A stretch of 64,000 nucleotides of DNA from Pilatotrama ljubarskyi (taxonomy: Eukaryota > Basidiomycota > Agaricomycetes > Polyporales > Polyporaceae), in the NCBI GenBank assembly GCA_022385805.1, contig MU277674.1, positions 497,251-561,250 of the forward strand, written 5' to 3'. A model generated the notes under the pieces. That model was given only the letters and a program-made list of their open reading frames with translations, ran no database searches and was not told the origin of the DNA. The position numbers and the translations under genes are program-made. Positions 46,772 through 58,790 of this stretch are shown here, in pieces; position 1 is the stretch's first letter, and each line of letters begins with the position of its first letter.

Positions 46772-47651
46772 TTATATGGGTATGCGCTCGACCTCTTCCA
46801 GAGTCCAGTACTTCTTCATATTCTCCGCCGATAAATCCTGAACCTGCCCAGGCTCATGATGAGTCCAAATTCACAAAAGGCGTCATGCGCCGACGAAGGC
46901 GTACCTCCTGATCGAGATGTTTGAACAGAACCTCCCTCCAGCTATCGAGACATGCCCGCATCTCCTCCGGCTTATACGTCGACGGCTCTTCCAGCCATTT
47001 CCGAATAAGCTTGTTAAGATCGTCCAGCCCTGGCGCCGCAGCGAGTCTTTGAGCGTTCCTTTCACAAAGATCTGATGGAGGAGAATTACCGTGGTGTATC
47101 GCCTCGTGGGACTTGAGATGTACATCGTCGTCGCTGAACATCGTCATGCGTTTCGCGAGGATAGGAAAGATGTACCGCTCCTCGATAGTGTGATGTGCGG
47201 TCAAGCCTGCACAAAATCACGGGTCAGAAGTTCGCCCTGGGGACCGCTCTCTTAGAGAGATGTGTCCGATAAGCACCTTTTGCCAATTGCGCAGCCATTC
47301 TGAGGTACATCGGCAACGACATGCCTCGTTTGGCGAACGAACCGTCCGCAAGCTGCGGGCCGGAACAAAACGATTAGTCCAACCACTAGTACGTTGGGGG
47401 CTGTGAATGACAGCGAACCTCGTAGACTGTGTTAACTGCATAGAGCAAGAATCAGCATGAGCCGCTTGTCAGACCACATCGGAATGATGAACGCACATTC
47501 GTGTTTGAAATGGTTGTGGAAATATGTCATGGAATCCGCTAGCTGAGGGTATCAACGAGTCAGAGGCCTCGCAGATTCGCTGCTTCGTCGGGGGTACCCT
47601 TGGCCGAATACTCACGCGGTTCCATTTGGCCTCGTGTCTTGCGCTAGACAT
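46772..47651 (-). CDS. Hemerythrin-like HHE cation-binding protein
   Basis: The product (about 160 residues) is a four-helix protein of the HHE family, whose His and Glu residues bind a di-iron centre. Start ATG at 47651: MSSARHEAKWNR, then LADSMTYFHNHFKHEF after the first intron. Later exons give NTVYE, LADGSFAKRGMSLPMYLRMA, AQLAKG, LTAHHTIEERYIFPILAKRM, LKSHEAIHHG, LDDLNKLIRKWLEEP and the C-terminal helix MRACLDSWREVLFKHLDQEV, then QDLSAENMKKYWTLEEVERI and PI with TAA at 46772. Candidate ligands are the His of YFHNHFKHE, HTIEE, KSHEAIHHG and KHLDQEV; these are at the expected spacing. In fungi such proteins are unstudied; roles in oxygen or iron sensing are possible but not shown by the sequence. 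Confidence 0.88.
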
Positions 47652-48276
47652 GTCGAATCGTCGAGTTTGTCCGTATAGGTCGAAGGCTTTGGTCGTGAGC
47701 GGTCGCAAACGTGGTGCGAACGTTTGGGATCGTCGGAGGCTGTAAGACCCGCGCAAAAAGCGATTGCGTAGTACCGTTAGGATTGGAGAGCGAATCTTGG
47801 GAATCCTCTAGTCTAGTGTGCTTCTTCACTTCCTTGGGATGACGGAGGCTTGGAAGCAGGCCATAGCACACTCGCGCTCGTTCTAGTATTTCCCCATTCG
47901 TGGGAGGACTTCGATATGTACGGTAAGTGCAGAACGACACTGACAAAGGTAAGCGCCCATGCCACGCGCGTGAATCATAACAGTTGGATAAGCTTCTTAC
48001 GAGATGGGGGAGAGGAGCCCGCCGCGCACAGGCCTGGCATCCATAGCAGTAGCACTGGTTCGCTGAACCATCTTCAGCGATGCCACTGAGTGTCGTACGC
48101 TCATCGGGCGTAATCCAGTGCAAACGGTACCTACCGCTGAAACGTTCAGGCGAGAGCTTGAAGGATAGCAGATGCTCTCCGCCCGAACCCTTCAAGACGA
48201 GTCTCGTCGTGATCCCCTCAGAGCTCAGGCTATACATGCAACGGCACAAAATGAAAATATAATGCAAAGTACGGAA
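47652..48276. other. Intergenic
   Basis: About 620 bases between two minus-strand genes. It would hold the hemerythrin-like promoter. A long minus-strand frame overlaps it but has no supported features. Confidence 0.5.
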
Positions 48277-48663
48277 CTAGAAGTCCGATACTCGGCCTTT
48301 AAAACTCCAGTCTCCTTCGCCCTCCCCCCACCTGCCAACGGGCTCGCGCTTCGGTCCACCCTGTTCACCTGTGACAGGGTTAACCTCGCCCTCAAACTCC
48401 GGAACTATGGGAGCACGCGCATCGGGATGCAGCGCGATGTCCGCCTCTTTCTCAGAGGGGTCGACCCTTTGTGGTGTCGAGAGAGGTGCCTGGGCGCTCC
48501 TGACGAGCTCCTCGAATTCTCGCTGCTGCTCTCGCGGAAGCGGGGGAGGTGCAGGGCGAACTAGAGGGTTCCCAGAGGACATATTCCTGCTCGCCTGAGT
48601 GACCCGAAGACCAGACCGACGGAGTTGAGTACGAAATGCAGTTGAGAGAGCGAGGCGATACAT
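48277..48663 (-). CDS. SDH8: Succinate dehydrogenase assembly factor 4 (SDHAF4/Sdh8)
   Basis: SDHAF4 binds the flavinylated SDHA subunit in the mitochondrial matrix, protecting it until complex II is assembled. The single exon encodes 128 residues. ATG at 48663 opens a basic, amphipathic presequence (MYRLALSTAFRTQLRRSGLR); the few codons upstream start only with GTG, so the ATG is preferred. A Pro/Glu-rich linker (RPAPPPLPREQQREFEELV) leads to the diagnostic C-terminus: EGEVNPVTGEQGGPKREPV, then GDWSFKGRVSDF and TAG at 48277. This terminal motif defines the family (formerly DUF1674). Length is as expected. Confidence 0.94.
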   Translation of the reverse strand: MYRLALSTAFRTQLRRSGLRVTQASRNMSSGNPLVRPAPPPLPREQQREFEELVRSAQAPLSTPQRVDPSEKEADIALHPDARAPIVPEFEGEVNPVTGEQGGPKREPVGRWGEGEGDWSFKGRVSDF

Positions 48664-49920
48664 CTTGATGTTCGTGAAAGTCACGTTCTATGAATGCTGA
48701 CAGTAAGCATATGTATGTGCGGGGCATTCTTGAATGATATACCAATTGGTGCTGACTAACACGGTAGGAACTAGCAAGTCGATAGTATCACACCGTCAGC
48801 ATGCGTAGTTTGCGAAGGGTGCATGATACATACTATGCCGAATTTTGCGCGTTCTTCGGCGCCCAACAGTGACACGTATGGATGTCAATAACTCAGAGGT
48901 GCGAGTTAGGACGCCAGAAAGCCTCGATTGCTGCCTTCGTGGAGCTTTTGGCCTCCTTCCTGACCCGAAGTGAGAGACCCTGGTGGTAGTAAGCCGCGAA
49001 CGTGATACCATGACAAAGTTAGGCGGGCGGGAAACACAGCACGTTCCGCGCGCCGGAGGGCTCAAGACGCCGGTGCGCCGGGTGTAGAACAGTGCCTTTC
49101 CTGGAAGGTCTCCGAGCCATTTCTGCCGAGAGGCCCGCCGGCTCCGCGCGAGCCGAGGCGATCCGTTCCCCGCTTTCCGGCGGGCAGCAGCAGCAGCTCA
49201 CGGCTGTCGAGATCTCCTGCACCATTGCGCACAGTCCGCATCGTCCATCCTAACCACCAGAAGCTCTTGCTTACTGTACGATACACTGGCTCTGCAGGAC
49301 GTTCACGCCATTTCCAACAGAGAAAAAATGGAGGCGCAAAGCCAATGATTGTCGATGAGCACAGGGCATGACCCGCGCTCAGGCTGCAGCACCTTCTTTG
49401 CAAATGCCCCAACCGCACCACATGGCAATTTCGTCAACACGCATTTGGGGATTTGATAGATGACGAACATGTACGAGCGGCCTGTGCATACCTGGTCGAG
49501 GAGGATGGAGACGCAAATATTTATATACGCGCGCAAGGGTACTGGCCAGAGCTACTTGGAGTGACGTCGACGCTCCGGGCGAAACGCGCAGGAGAAGCGT
49601 CTGCGAAACGTCGGAAATACGGGTCGCTGCACTGATATAGCGCATAGAGTCGCGCGTGGGCGAGCAAAGAGGCATTTTATGCGGAATTCCATGGCATTTC
49701 CGCAAGCACTCGCGCGTGAGAAAGGAGGCGGAAAGTGCTGAATTACGAAAGAGTCACAGGGACTGAGAGCGTTGGGAAACTGATCGCGCCTCCAGCGCCC
49801 TGAAGAACCAGCGTGAATAAGAAGTCCGCACTATGCTGCTTTCTCCGGTCCACCATCCTCTCCTCGCTGGCCGTACTCGCTCGCTTTGCCACCCGCTCGC
49901 GCATATAGTCACCTCGCATC
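48664..49920. other. Intergenic, upstream of Zn2Cys6 regulator
   Basis: 1.26 kb holding the divergent upstream regions of SDH8 and the regulator gene. No frame shows features. TTTATATA near 49519 is an isolated TATA-like site about 400 bases before the regulator ATG. The last 130 bases before 49921 are C/T-rich. Confidence 0.5.
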
Positions 49921-52900
49921 ATGGAGCGCGGCGGTCTCCACGGATGGACGCCCGGACAACCCACTGCGGTCATCGACCTCGGAGAAGAGTACGCACCTGA
50001 TCCGTCAAACGCTTCGTCGGCCGCCTTGCAGTTCTCGGCCGCCTACTACGCCGTCGACTCCTCTGCCGAGCAAAATGGGAGCAAGAAACGCAAGGTCGAG
50101 CGCGCCTGTGACTTCTGCCGTAGGAGGAAAGCGCGGTGTGACGGTCCTAGAATGCCGGACAACGTCTGCAGCAACTGCATCACAAACTCGCGGACATGCA
50201 CCTATCTGTATGTCTTTCGTATTCATCTGAGCCTCTCTCTCGTGTCTGAGACGATGCGGCGTGGCGTAGAGAGGGCTCCAAGCCTCGAGGGCCTCCCAAG
50301 GCGTGAGTCCGACCGCCGTTGCTCGCCCCTGCCCCACGAGTTCTCATATTCCTTGCAGCTATGTCGTGGGACTCGAGGACCGTGTGGAGAGAATGGAAGC
50401 TCTACTGAAGAGGGTAAGTGTTTCAAAGTCAAAATTCCGCCGCTGAATCTCGCGGTCCCTACCCTTCTTTGCTGCACCTTGCATTGTGCACAGCTAACGG
50501 ACCCTTTAGCTACGTCCCGAGACCGACTTTACAGCGGAGCTCGGCCCACCCATCGTGCGTGATTCTTGGAAAACCGATCCAGTCCCTACCCTGTCCTCGT
50601 CCGACAAAGCAAGGTCCGACTCTCCCAATATGATGGAGGGCTCGCCATCCGCCCACAGGATACATTCCTCGGTAGCTCTTACAGCTCCTCCCCCGGATCG
50701 AGCGGCGTGTCCGTCTACTTCCCCCGCTGCTGGAAGGAGCGCCCTCAAGTCGCGTCCTATGGCTGGTAAGAAAGTTCCCAGGAAGGCCAAGTCACGACAA
50801 CCCTCAGGTCAGGAGCTATCATCCAACTCCGACCATGACGCTTCGTGCTCGTCGTTGTCAGATTCCTCTGAAACAGACGAAGCTGGGGAGTTGAGCCTCG
50901 TGCGGGGACTGAAGCGGCTGACACTTCGTGGCCTCGAGCCTACCGAAGCGTCGCCGGACGTGTACGGGAACGACAACCAATGGCGGTTCCATGGGAAGAG
51001 CAGCTCATTCAAGCTGATATCTACAACACGGGACTTGATGCAGAAGCACATCGTTGAGAGCGTCTGCAACTCCAGCGACGGGCGACAGTCCAATTCGCCG
51101 GCCAGTATACAGCTGCCTTCGCAGTCCAGTACGAAGCGGCCGGAGTTTTGGACCGTGCCACCAGTGCGTTCTTTTTGACTCAGGTCGCTTTGCCCATCTC
51201 ATTCATCGCACGTCAGTGGGAGAAAGCATACGAACACGCAGACGACCCGACAGTACTGCCCGACTTTCTGTTGCCCGCCTTCCCGCCTCAAGACCTGGCC
51301 GAGATGCTCATCCGCGACTATTTTCAGTACAATAACTACACGTTCCCAGTATGTCGCTCAAGCAGCGATGGTGACCGCTCGCTGACCTTCCGCACCTTCC
51401 CAGTTACTGCATCGTCCGACGTTCGAGCGTCAGTGGCGCGATAAGCTGTACACACGCAACGTGTGGTTTGCATGCGTCTGCATGGCGATATTCGGGGTCG
51501 CAAGCCGGTGGAGCTCAGACCCGAGAGTTCTCCCGGACGAGGTCGCGGAGAAGGCCGCAACGGGCGAGGACGAGGGCATTTGGACCCTGGCCGGCTGGAA
51601 GTACATCGCCATTGGGACGAGTGAGTGGGATGATCGATGAAATTCGTCGTCACGACCTCCTCACCGGACATTTCTGCTGCCAGAACTGCATGAAGCGCGG
51701 CGCAGTATGCTTCTCCCTCCTGAACTGTTCGAGATCCAGAGCTTTGCCGTAAGTTGACATTTCCCATCTCCGTGGCGGCCTGACATGTCCCTAACCAAAT
51801 TCGTCCCTTCCTTCGCACCCGGTCATGTCCGTCTGATGCATCTGCCACGTCCCTCTAGCTGATAGGCCAATACTTCCGTGGCACGGTCGCCCAGCACGGT
51901 TCTTGGTTCTACCTCAGCGTCGGCGTCCTGAAGGCGCAAGACGTGGGCGCCCACAGGCGGAAGATCTACGGTAGAAAGCCGACCATTGAGGAGGAACTGT
52001 GGAAGAGGGCCTACTGGCACCTCGTCGCCTTCGACCGCATTGGCAGCATGCTCATAGGGCGGGAATGCTGCTCTCGGGAAGAAGAGTTAGTCTGACGTGT
52101 TCCCTTGCCTTGTCTGTTCGTGTGCTGAGTTCCTGTGTCAGCCTCGACCTCGAACTGCCACTCGAGGTGGACGACGAGTACTGGGAGAACGAGAATCCTG
52201 ATCTGGCGTTTCGGCAGCCTGAAGGAAAGCCGTCCCTAGTCACTGCTTTTGTCTGTTGGATCAAGCTCAGCCACATCGTCGCATTCGCTCTCAAAACATT
52301 GGTGAGCCTATACGCACCGCTAATGGTGGCTCGGTCTGATAGCACGATTCAGTACACCTTCGGAAAATCCAAGGCCGTGCTGGGAGTCGGTGGCCCACAA
52401 TGGAGAGAACAGATGGTGGACCAATTGAATGAGGCTCTCTCAAAGTGGCTGGATGAGCTCCCGCCTCATTGTGCGTCGGTTCTTTCTACCGTATCCTCGA
52501 ACATCTCTAACGCTCTCCTGTTGATGGTCTAGTGCGATGGCGACAGGATATGGAGGACCGCGCCTTCGCTACCCAGGCTGCAACGCTCTATACCACATAT
52601 CACCTCGTTCAAATCCTCATCTACCGCCCATTCATCCGCATTCCGCGCGGCTCGTCCTCAACACACCCTCAGTCGTCTCAACAGCGTACTTTCTCGCTCA
52701 AGGCGCTTGACATATGCCTCAGCTCCGCTCGCGCCGGCGCATACATCCTTGACGTTCAGACTCGACGTGGAATGCTGAACATCACCAACATCGTCCACGT
52801 TTCCTTCGTCGCGGCTGGGGTACTTTTGATCCATCTTTGGGACCTGATCCGCCAGTATGGGATACATAGCCGGATGGCCTCTGCAGAGGCGCGGGCGCAA

Positions 52901-53903
52901 ATGTCACAGGAGATATCCTCTGTCATGGGTGAGATTGGAGACCTGATGGGGCGCCTGGAAGAGGTTAGCCCCAAGTGGGAGCTGGCTCGAGAGATGCTGT
53001 AAGTCCCTGTTCCATCGGACCTGAAGAAAATAGTCGAGCGCTGTGCTGATGTTGTATCTGCAGAAATGAACTGAAGGACGCTCTCCCGGACAGTCCGGCC
53101 GAAGAGGAGCCGCCACTGACGATTGTCTCTTCCTACAACCCCCTGTCGTCTCACATATTGCACGATGCTCCTTCTGGTTATCCCCAGCAGCTCTCACCGT
53201 CGATACCGTCTGAACGCGGTAACATCGCCGTCCCTCGCCCCCAGCCCGTGCCTCAGCCGCCCATGGCGCACTTCCCGGATGCGCCGCTCCCAATGCAATT
53301 ATCCTTCGATGGAGGTCTACCGCAGCTCTGGGACATGGACGGAGCGCCCGCTTCGCCGCCGCCGCTTCCTGACTTCAACATGTTCATAACAGCCCGACCT
53401 CCGCCGCAGCAGTTTACCCCTACTCCGGTACACAAGCCACCAGCAGTGGCGCCGATCTATACCCAACCCACGCATGCTCTCCCGGGTGCGCCTTTCGGTC
53501 ATGTCCGACAGGTCTCTGGACGGGCGCATCGAGGCGGGTATCAAGGCGGACGACCAACGCACCCGGGTAACCCTGCCTTCCAAGAGCATTTCACTGCACA
53601 AGGGTATGGCTCCGAGACTCCCCACATGTCTGCGGAGTACCGCCCTTCATTCCTCAAGCAGGAAGATGTTGGCGTCGATGAGCGCGAGTGCCTCCGTTTG
53701 CGTCTACTGGAGGAAGCCTACAGACAGCGGCAACTCGGTGACGTTCAGCGTAACGCCATGGACAACCCTACTCCGTTTGGCAGCTCGACCAGCGCTGGGA
53801 GGCACCTCGCCGAACAGTGGGCCAACGGAGCTAACAGGTGCGCTTCGCCCGGATCTGGTCTTCGTGCAGAAATTGGCTAACGTCGTCTCATAGGTGGTCG
53901 TGA
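49921..53903 (+). CDS. Zn2Cys6 (Gal4-type) transcription factor
   Basis: The N-terminal half has KKRKVERACDFCRRRKARCD then a second Cys group ending NSRTC: CX2CX6CX9CX2CX6C, a complete binuclear zinc cluster preceded by a basic signal. A short helix follows (VGLEDRVERMEALLKR), typical of the dimerisation coiled coil. A Ser-rich linker leads to a fungal-specific regulatory domain: LADMLIRDYF-type start at LAEMLIRDYFQYNNYTFP, then LLHRPTFERQWRDKLY, WFYLSVGVLKAQDVGAHR, KRAYWHLVAFDRIGSMLIGR. The middle exon after 52532 has AATLYTTYHLVQILIYRPFI. The C-terminus is Pro/Gln-rich. A final tiny exon gives WS then TGA at 53901-53903; reading through instead would stop at 53880. About ten introns. Target pathway cannot be told; nearby genes do not form a cluster. 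Confidence 0.9.
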
Positions 53904-54907
53904 TATACGTCCGGGCGCACGCGGGGTACTCCTATACCTTCCGGTCTTCCGTATAACGATTTCCGTTCGATGCCCATCATGACTGTTCTCGGACGCGTCT
54001 TTTCCTTCCATCTGTATCCATAGGTAGTTAACTCTTGCGTCTCTTGACGCCACAGACTAGCATCTTCTCGTACCACATTCATGCTTTCCTGTTGTCGATG
54101 CTCTTGAGTGTACTGATCGTAATAGCCAACCTGTATATCTAGTCGTATCGCCTCTTGGCCGTTCGTCCTCCGTCACCCGGGGCCGAGATGTGTCTCAATA
54201 CGTTCCGTGCGGTGCCAGCAAGCGAGTTGTCACCTAGGTGCGTGCACCACGCCGCGACTCTCCAAGACTTCAGTCCATCCTGACGGCGATCCGTAGCCCT
54301 AGGGAGCGTGTATGACATGACGGCTACCTATCATATGCACCAGATGGACTCCGCGTCCTGCTTGTCTCTAGTGTTACATATGGCCAGTGAGCTGAATACG
54401 TCAACGTTGACACGCACGGTGAATCCGAGTCGTTAGATTGCCGCATGTGGGGTCTTAAATTTGGGCGTGTACCATATGTGCGTCCGTACTTAGGTGCACC
54501 ATGCCGCTTGTTCGCAGCCTCGTCCTACTCCTGTCCTATGGCCACGTCAGAGGGGTTGCAGAGAGCGCAGTAGAACATGATGTCTAGCAGTGCGAGAAAC
54601 ATGTGCATCAAGTAATCTCGGAGAGATCCATGTCGGTTGGTTCCAAGTCCTTCCAAAGCTGTCCTCCTACAAAGTGCTGTTAAAGGGTACCGGTTATTCG
54701 ACGATGTTCAGACCGGAATCCATTGACAAACAAGACCTCACGGAAAAAGAGCACTCAGGAGAGCGAAGGCTACAGTACTCGTAGACTTCGAGACTTGGGT
54801 GAAGCGACCATTCAACGTTATAATACACCTCAAGAATAGTGGTACATGCAGATGGCGGAGGCACTGATACAATGATTAGACAGCATAGTCTACACCAGAA
54901 GCAAACA
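53904..54907. other. Intergenic between convergent genes
   Basis: 1 kb of AT-richer, featureless sequence between two 3' ends. No coding frame of interest; no tRNA-like B box with a matching acceptor stem that I could confirm. Confidence 0.5.
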
Positions 54908-55840
54908 TCACTTGGCATCCAGCCTCTTCCGCACAGTAGCCTCCGCGTTGGCCCACACACCCTGACCACCCCTCACAGACTCCTCCCACTGTCGAGCAGC
55001 GGATGACGGGGCAAGCTCAGCGACTATGCGCCGCGCCGGTCCAGCGGCGGACTCAGCAGCCGCGTTGAGCGCTTTGACCGTCTCGTCCGCGAAGGCAGCA
55101 TCCTTCTTCGCGCCGACGACCTGTATGAGGACGAGTTCGAGTGAGGGTAGGCAGTCCTCGCTGTCCGCGTTGGACTGCGACGGCAGGAGGCGCGAGAGGT
55201 GGGGGATGATAGCGGCAGGCGGTGTGGACCCCGTCGGTCGGTAGACGATCGCGAGATGCGACAGTGACGGTAGTGCCTTCAAACGGTCCCAGCCTGACTC
55301 CTGGCCAGGTGTACCGCCGAAGGCGAAGGGTGATTCCGGTCGACTACTGTCGAAGGAGGTGAGGTGGATGCGGAGGTGGGTTACTGTCGAGCCGACGAGG
55401 GAGGCGTCCCATCCGTCGCGACACGCTATGCCGAGCAGGTGCTGCTCGCGCGGCTGCTTGAGAGCCTGCACGGCCTGCGTGCCTTGTGATTGAATGTATG
55501 AGGGGAGCGAGAACCCGCAGGCGAGGCTCTGCACCCCGGCGCACGCGGTCAAGACGCGATTAATGCTCTGGACGGGCCCGAGCGTGAAGATGCCCAGGTT
55601 TCGCACACATGTGCTCATGAAGTCGGCGGGCTTGTTTGCTATTGCCGCAACGAATGCGCGTAGAGAGCGCGCGGTCGCGAGCACGACGGTGTCGTAGAGG
55701 ATGGGGTCCGTCCAGCGTCTGACCGCCGAGGATACGAGGGTCAAGTTGCGCGCAGTGGCGCGGTCGGAGTGGGCTGCGTGCTCGAGGATGTCCCGGACGA
55801 GCTCGACAGGAAGATTTGAGAAGACGAATGGGGCAGCCAT
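54908..55840 (-). CDS. F-box-like protein, short single-exon
   Basis: A 310-residue single exon. It opens MAAPFVFSNLPVELVRDILE, then TARNLTLVSSAVRRWTDPIL and YDTVVL. This is the degenerate F-box-plus-linker start common in basidiomycetes, where the protein is often predicted to have an F-box-like fold. The rest alternates helices and short Leu-rich parts (LKALPSLSHLAIVYRPTG, LPSLELVLIQVVGAKKD) and ends in a helical tail (EESVRGGQGVWANAEATVRK). Probably a SCF receptor or a relative. No intron, unlike most neighbours. Stop TGA at 54908. Confidence 0.85.
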   Translation of the reverse strand: MAAPFVFSNLPVELVRDILEHAAHSDRATARNLTLVSSAVRRWTDPILYDTVVLATARSLRAFVAAIANKPADFMSTCVRNLGIFTLGPVQSINRVLTACAGVQSLACGFSLPSYIQSQGTQAVQALKQPREQHLLGIACRDGWDASLVGSTVTHLRIHLTSFDSSRPESPFAFGGTPGQESGWDRLKALPSLSHLAIVYRPTGSTPPAAIIPHLSRLLPSQSNADSEDCLPSLELVLIQVVGAKKDAAFADETVKALNAAAESAAGPARRIVAELAPSSAARQWEESVRGGQGVWANAEATVRKRLDAK

Positions 55841-56652
55841 TGTGCGAGATTAGGGCAGAGAAGCCGTGCTGGATATGTCTAGCAGGGTATATGCGGCAGA
55901 CGTGAGGGTATCTCGGGAGAGAACGAGCGCAGAGTGTGGCTGACGATGTGCGCGACGAAGAGTTGGAAGAGGAAGACGGACCTGGCGGCGTCGTATATGT
56001 ACTCCCGGGCATGGGTGGCATGCTGAGCGCAGGACGTGTGGCAACCGGCGGTGGAGTGCAGATTTGGGGTGCTCGGCAAAGACGGAGGAAGCGTTGTTAC
56101 ATCAGTGCGGCCGATAGGAAGAAAACCTTGTTCAAGTGCGACCTCAACGGAGCATATCGCCGTCGGACGTTGTCGAAACCCGAGCGGGGGCGGGCACAGA
56201 CGACGCCGGGGACATCGCAGACGACATTGAGCACGTCGGAGACGACATCGAGCGACAAAAAGCCGGCGTCGAGGTCGAGATCGCTTGGTAAAAAGCCACA
56301 CGCATGACGTAGCCACCCGCTGACTAAGCAGCGCGCTCGAGAGATCTCTTCAAGATTCGACACTCCTCGCCCAGAACGGAAGGTGTGCACGAACACATCG
56401 CGCGCGAAATCACTCCCCTCATTCCTGCCGCTCGCAGTGGCTGCGCGACCGTCAACGAGGCGTGTGGGACGTGTTTCCATTCTTACAAGCTTTGCTCTAC
56501 AACGGCACGCCACTCTACTGGTACAGGACACGGTAGTCTACGAAGACGACTCGCGATAGGTCTCCGCGCTCAACATGGTCCGCACATCCCCTGATCGTCC
56601 CTCCATATGTTGCCAGACTTCCGCTTCGGCTTCTCCCTATGCGTTCCGGCCG
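55841..56652. other. Intergenic
   Basis: About 810 bases. It includes the promoter of the minus-strand F-box-like gene and the 3' flank of the GLTSCR1-domain gene. A plus-strand frame at 55936-56307 begins without ATG and reads as Ser/Thr/Arg-rich; I do not call it. Confidence 0.5.
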
Positions 56653-58568
56653 TCATGTGGGGGGAGATGGGGCAGAAGCGACAGCAGACGAACAGGTCGA
56701 AGTTGTAGATGCAGGGGCGGTCGATGCTACGGAATGTGCCGAGGTAGGATCCGAAACGTCCGGTTGAACAGCGGCAGAAGTACTCGGGGCAGCGCCATTG
56801 ACGGAGAGGGTGGGCGCGACATGAGTCGGAGTAGCGGAAGTGGCTGCAGGAGCTGTGCCGTTAACGCCAGCAGATATCGTGTTCTGCGTGTCCGCCATGG
56901 GGGTCGTAGAGGAAGCCGCACCTCCGGTCGCTGCGAACGAGCCGTCCACGTTTACGCCTCTTGACGTAAGTGCGTTGAGGATCAACGCCAGGCCGCTCAT
57001 TTGCGCAGACTGGAGCAGCGACAAATTGATCTCCAAGTTCAGCATGCTCCCATTCGTGGACTTGATCACCGCTGGAGGTTGTGGGCCTGTCGATGGCACT
57101 GCTGCGGCAGCAATCGGGACGATCCCCAGCGCGCTCAGAGCATTCAATGAGCTCACGGGGAGTTGAACGGGCACCGCCGTGTTGCTCGCGGAGGAGGGAT
57201 GCGCTTGTGCTTGTTGCACTTGCGCGGAGGCCACCGACGTCGGAGTCATGGTTGCAGCACTGGCAGGAGGCATGTATGCGGAGCTGGTGACCGTTGCGGC
57301 GGGGGCGGCGGAGGAGGTGCCGTAGGGATTGGATGCGGTGCTCGTGTACGGCGTCGCGCCATACGCATGGGGGTTGTACGTGTACTGCGTGGTAGGGTAC
57401 TGTGAATACGAGTAGGTGTATGGTCGGTAGGGCGGCATAAAGGTCGCATTCGTTGGAGTCTGGGTGGGCGTGGACGCAGCGGAGGGATTGTAGTAGTTCG
57501 CTGTCCGAACGTTCATCGTCGGCCGCTGTGCAGCAGGTGCAGGCGGAGGCGGAGGCGGGGCTGCTAGCCGCTTTTCGCGTTCAATCTTGTCTAGCTCTTG
57601 TCGTGCGGCGCGCAGCTCCTGCTGAAGAGCCGCGGTCTCCGCACGCTCAACCTCCAGTACTGCTTGCGCGAGAACATATGCCTGATCGTCAGGCGAAGCT
57701 CGCTGAAGTCGCTAGCACTTAGGCTATGACATCTCCGAGAAAACGCAGATTACGTACCTTGCCCGACTCAATCCTCGCCTTGCGGAATCGCTTCTCAAGA
57801 GCCCGCCGTCTTCTCCAGCATTCCAACGCAAACTTAGTATCTGAACAGAGAAGCCATGAAGGTTTGGTTCTACAGGCGGAGTGATGGACGTGCCTGCTAT
57901 TTCCTCACGGAGCAAGTCTTCCTCGGTCGCTTTGCGTTTCCCCTTCCTGGAGGGGCGTATGCTCCCAGACAGCAGTATCGCATCAAGGTCTTTGGGTTGT
58001 TGGAAAATGTGATACGGCAGCAGCCGCTTGACTACGTCCACTTGGTCGACGAAGGGAGTCTCTACGTCGGGGACAAGCGCTGCGCGCTGGTCTTCTACGA
58101 GTCTAGACGCCACCCTGCACACGATGTGAGCTTGTAAACGCAGAGCGACTGCAAGCTTGCGTATGCGTACCTAACAGCAGTGTGTGCCATCGCGGCTTCC
58201 TCCTCTATAGTCCTGCCCTGCTGCCTGCTCCGAGCGATCGCCCGAGCGCGCACAGCATCCAGATCAGCGATTATGCTGGCCTTCAAGTCTTGCGGCCTCT
58301 TTTGCTCGACGCCATTGCTTGCGCCGCGTTCATACTGCGCGGTGCCATTCACCTGTCTATCCTGGCTTTGTTCGCGTCCTTCCGTCTCCGCGACAGACTG
58401 AGCACGGGCGACCGGGGTGGGTGGGGCTGTCGCAGGAGTGACGGCGCTGGAAGACGTAGATTCGACATCGGCGACGCGTCTGAGCTTTGTAGAGATCACA
58501 GGAGGCTGCTGAGAGTGCGTGGAGAAGGAGGGATGCGCATGCGAGCTTGGGCCTGCGAGGCTCGACAT
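56653..58568 (-). CDS. GLTSCR1-domain protein (SWI/SNF-associated family)
   Basis: The GLTSCR1 domain defines metazoan BICRA/BICRAL, subunits of one SWI/SNF form. Exon 1 (from 58568) has a polar N-terminus and a helix, LKASIIADLDAVRARAIARS. Exon 2 gives VPDVETPFVDQVDVVKRLLP and YHIFQQPKDLDAILLSG, matching the family signature of TPF...D...RLLPYH. Exon 3 gives TKFALECWRRRRALEKRFRK. A GTGAGG donor at EEDLL joins this exon in frame. The last exon holds a helix (AYVLAQAVLEVERAETAALQ) and then a long Ala/Ser/Thr/Pro-rich, Tyr/Gln-rich tail ending SAVASAPSPPT. Two short ordered patches sit in this tail (SSLNALSALGIVPIAAA, NLEINLSLLQSAQMSGLALI). Role in fungi is inferred from the family: chromatin remodelling in the nucleus. 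Confidence 0.82.
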
Positions 58569-58790
58569 CCCGTCTGAGCGATTTTGTTTGTTTTGTTACG
58601 TTGACGCCGTCACACCTCCCTTCGCCGCGCGTGACTGGGGCGAAGAGGCGCCCGTAACGAGCGTCACATCCCGTGACGTTGTTGTTCTTTAGGGCCGGTT
58701 CACAAACTGCAAAACGTACATATGCACGCACGCGGGTATCCTCCCATTGACATACAAACATCTGTTACACATGTGGTTTGGTAAAGCTAG

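Noticed and set aside
49019..49635. Several overlapping short frames before the Zn2Cys6 gene
   Set aside because: None has a domain, a credible start or a splice partner.
55936..56307. Plus-strand frame upstream of the F-box-like gene
   Set aside because: Starts without ATG, is Ser/Thr/Arg-rich, and overlaps the promoter of a supported minus-strand gene.
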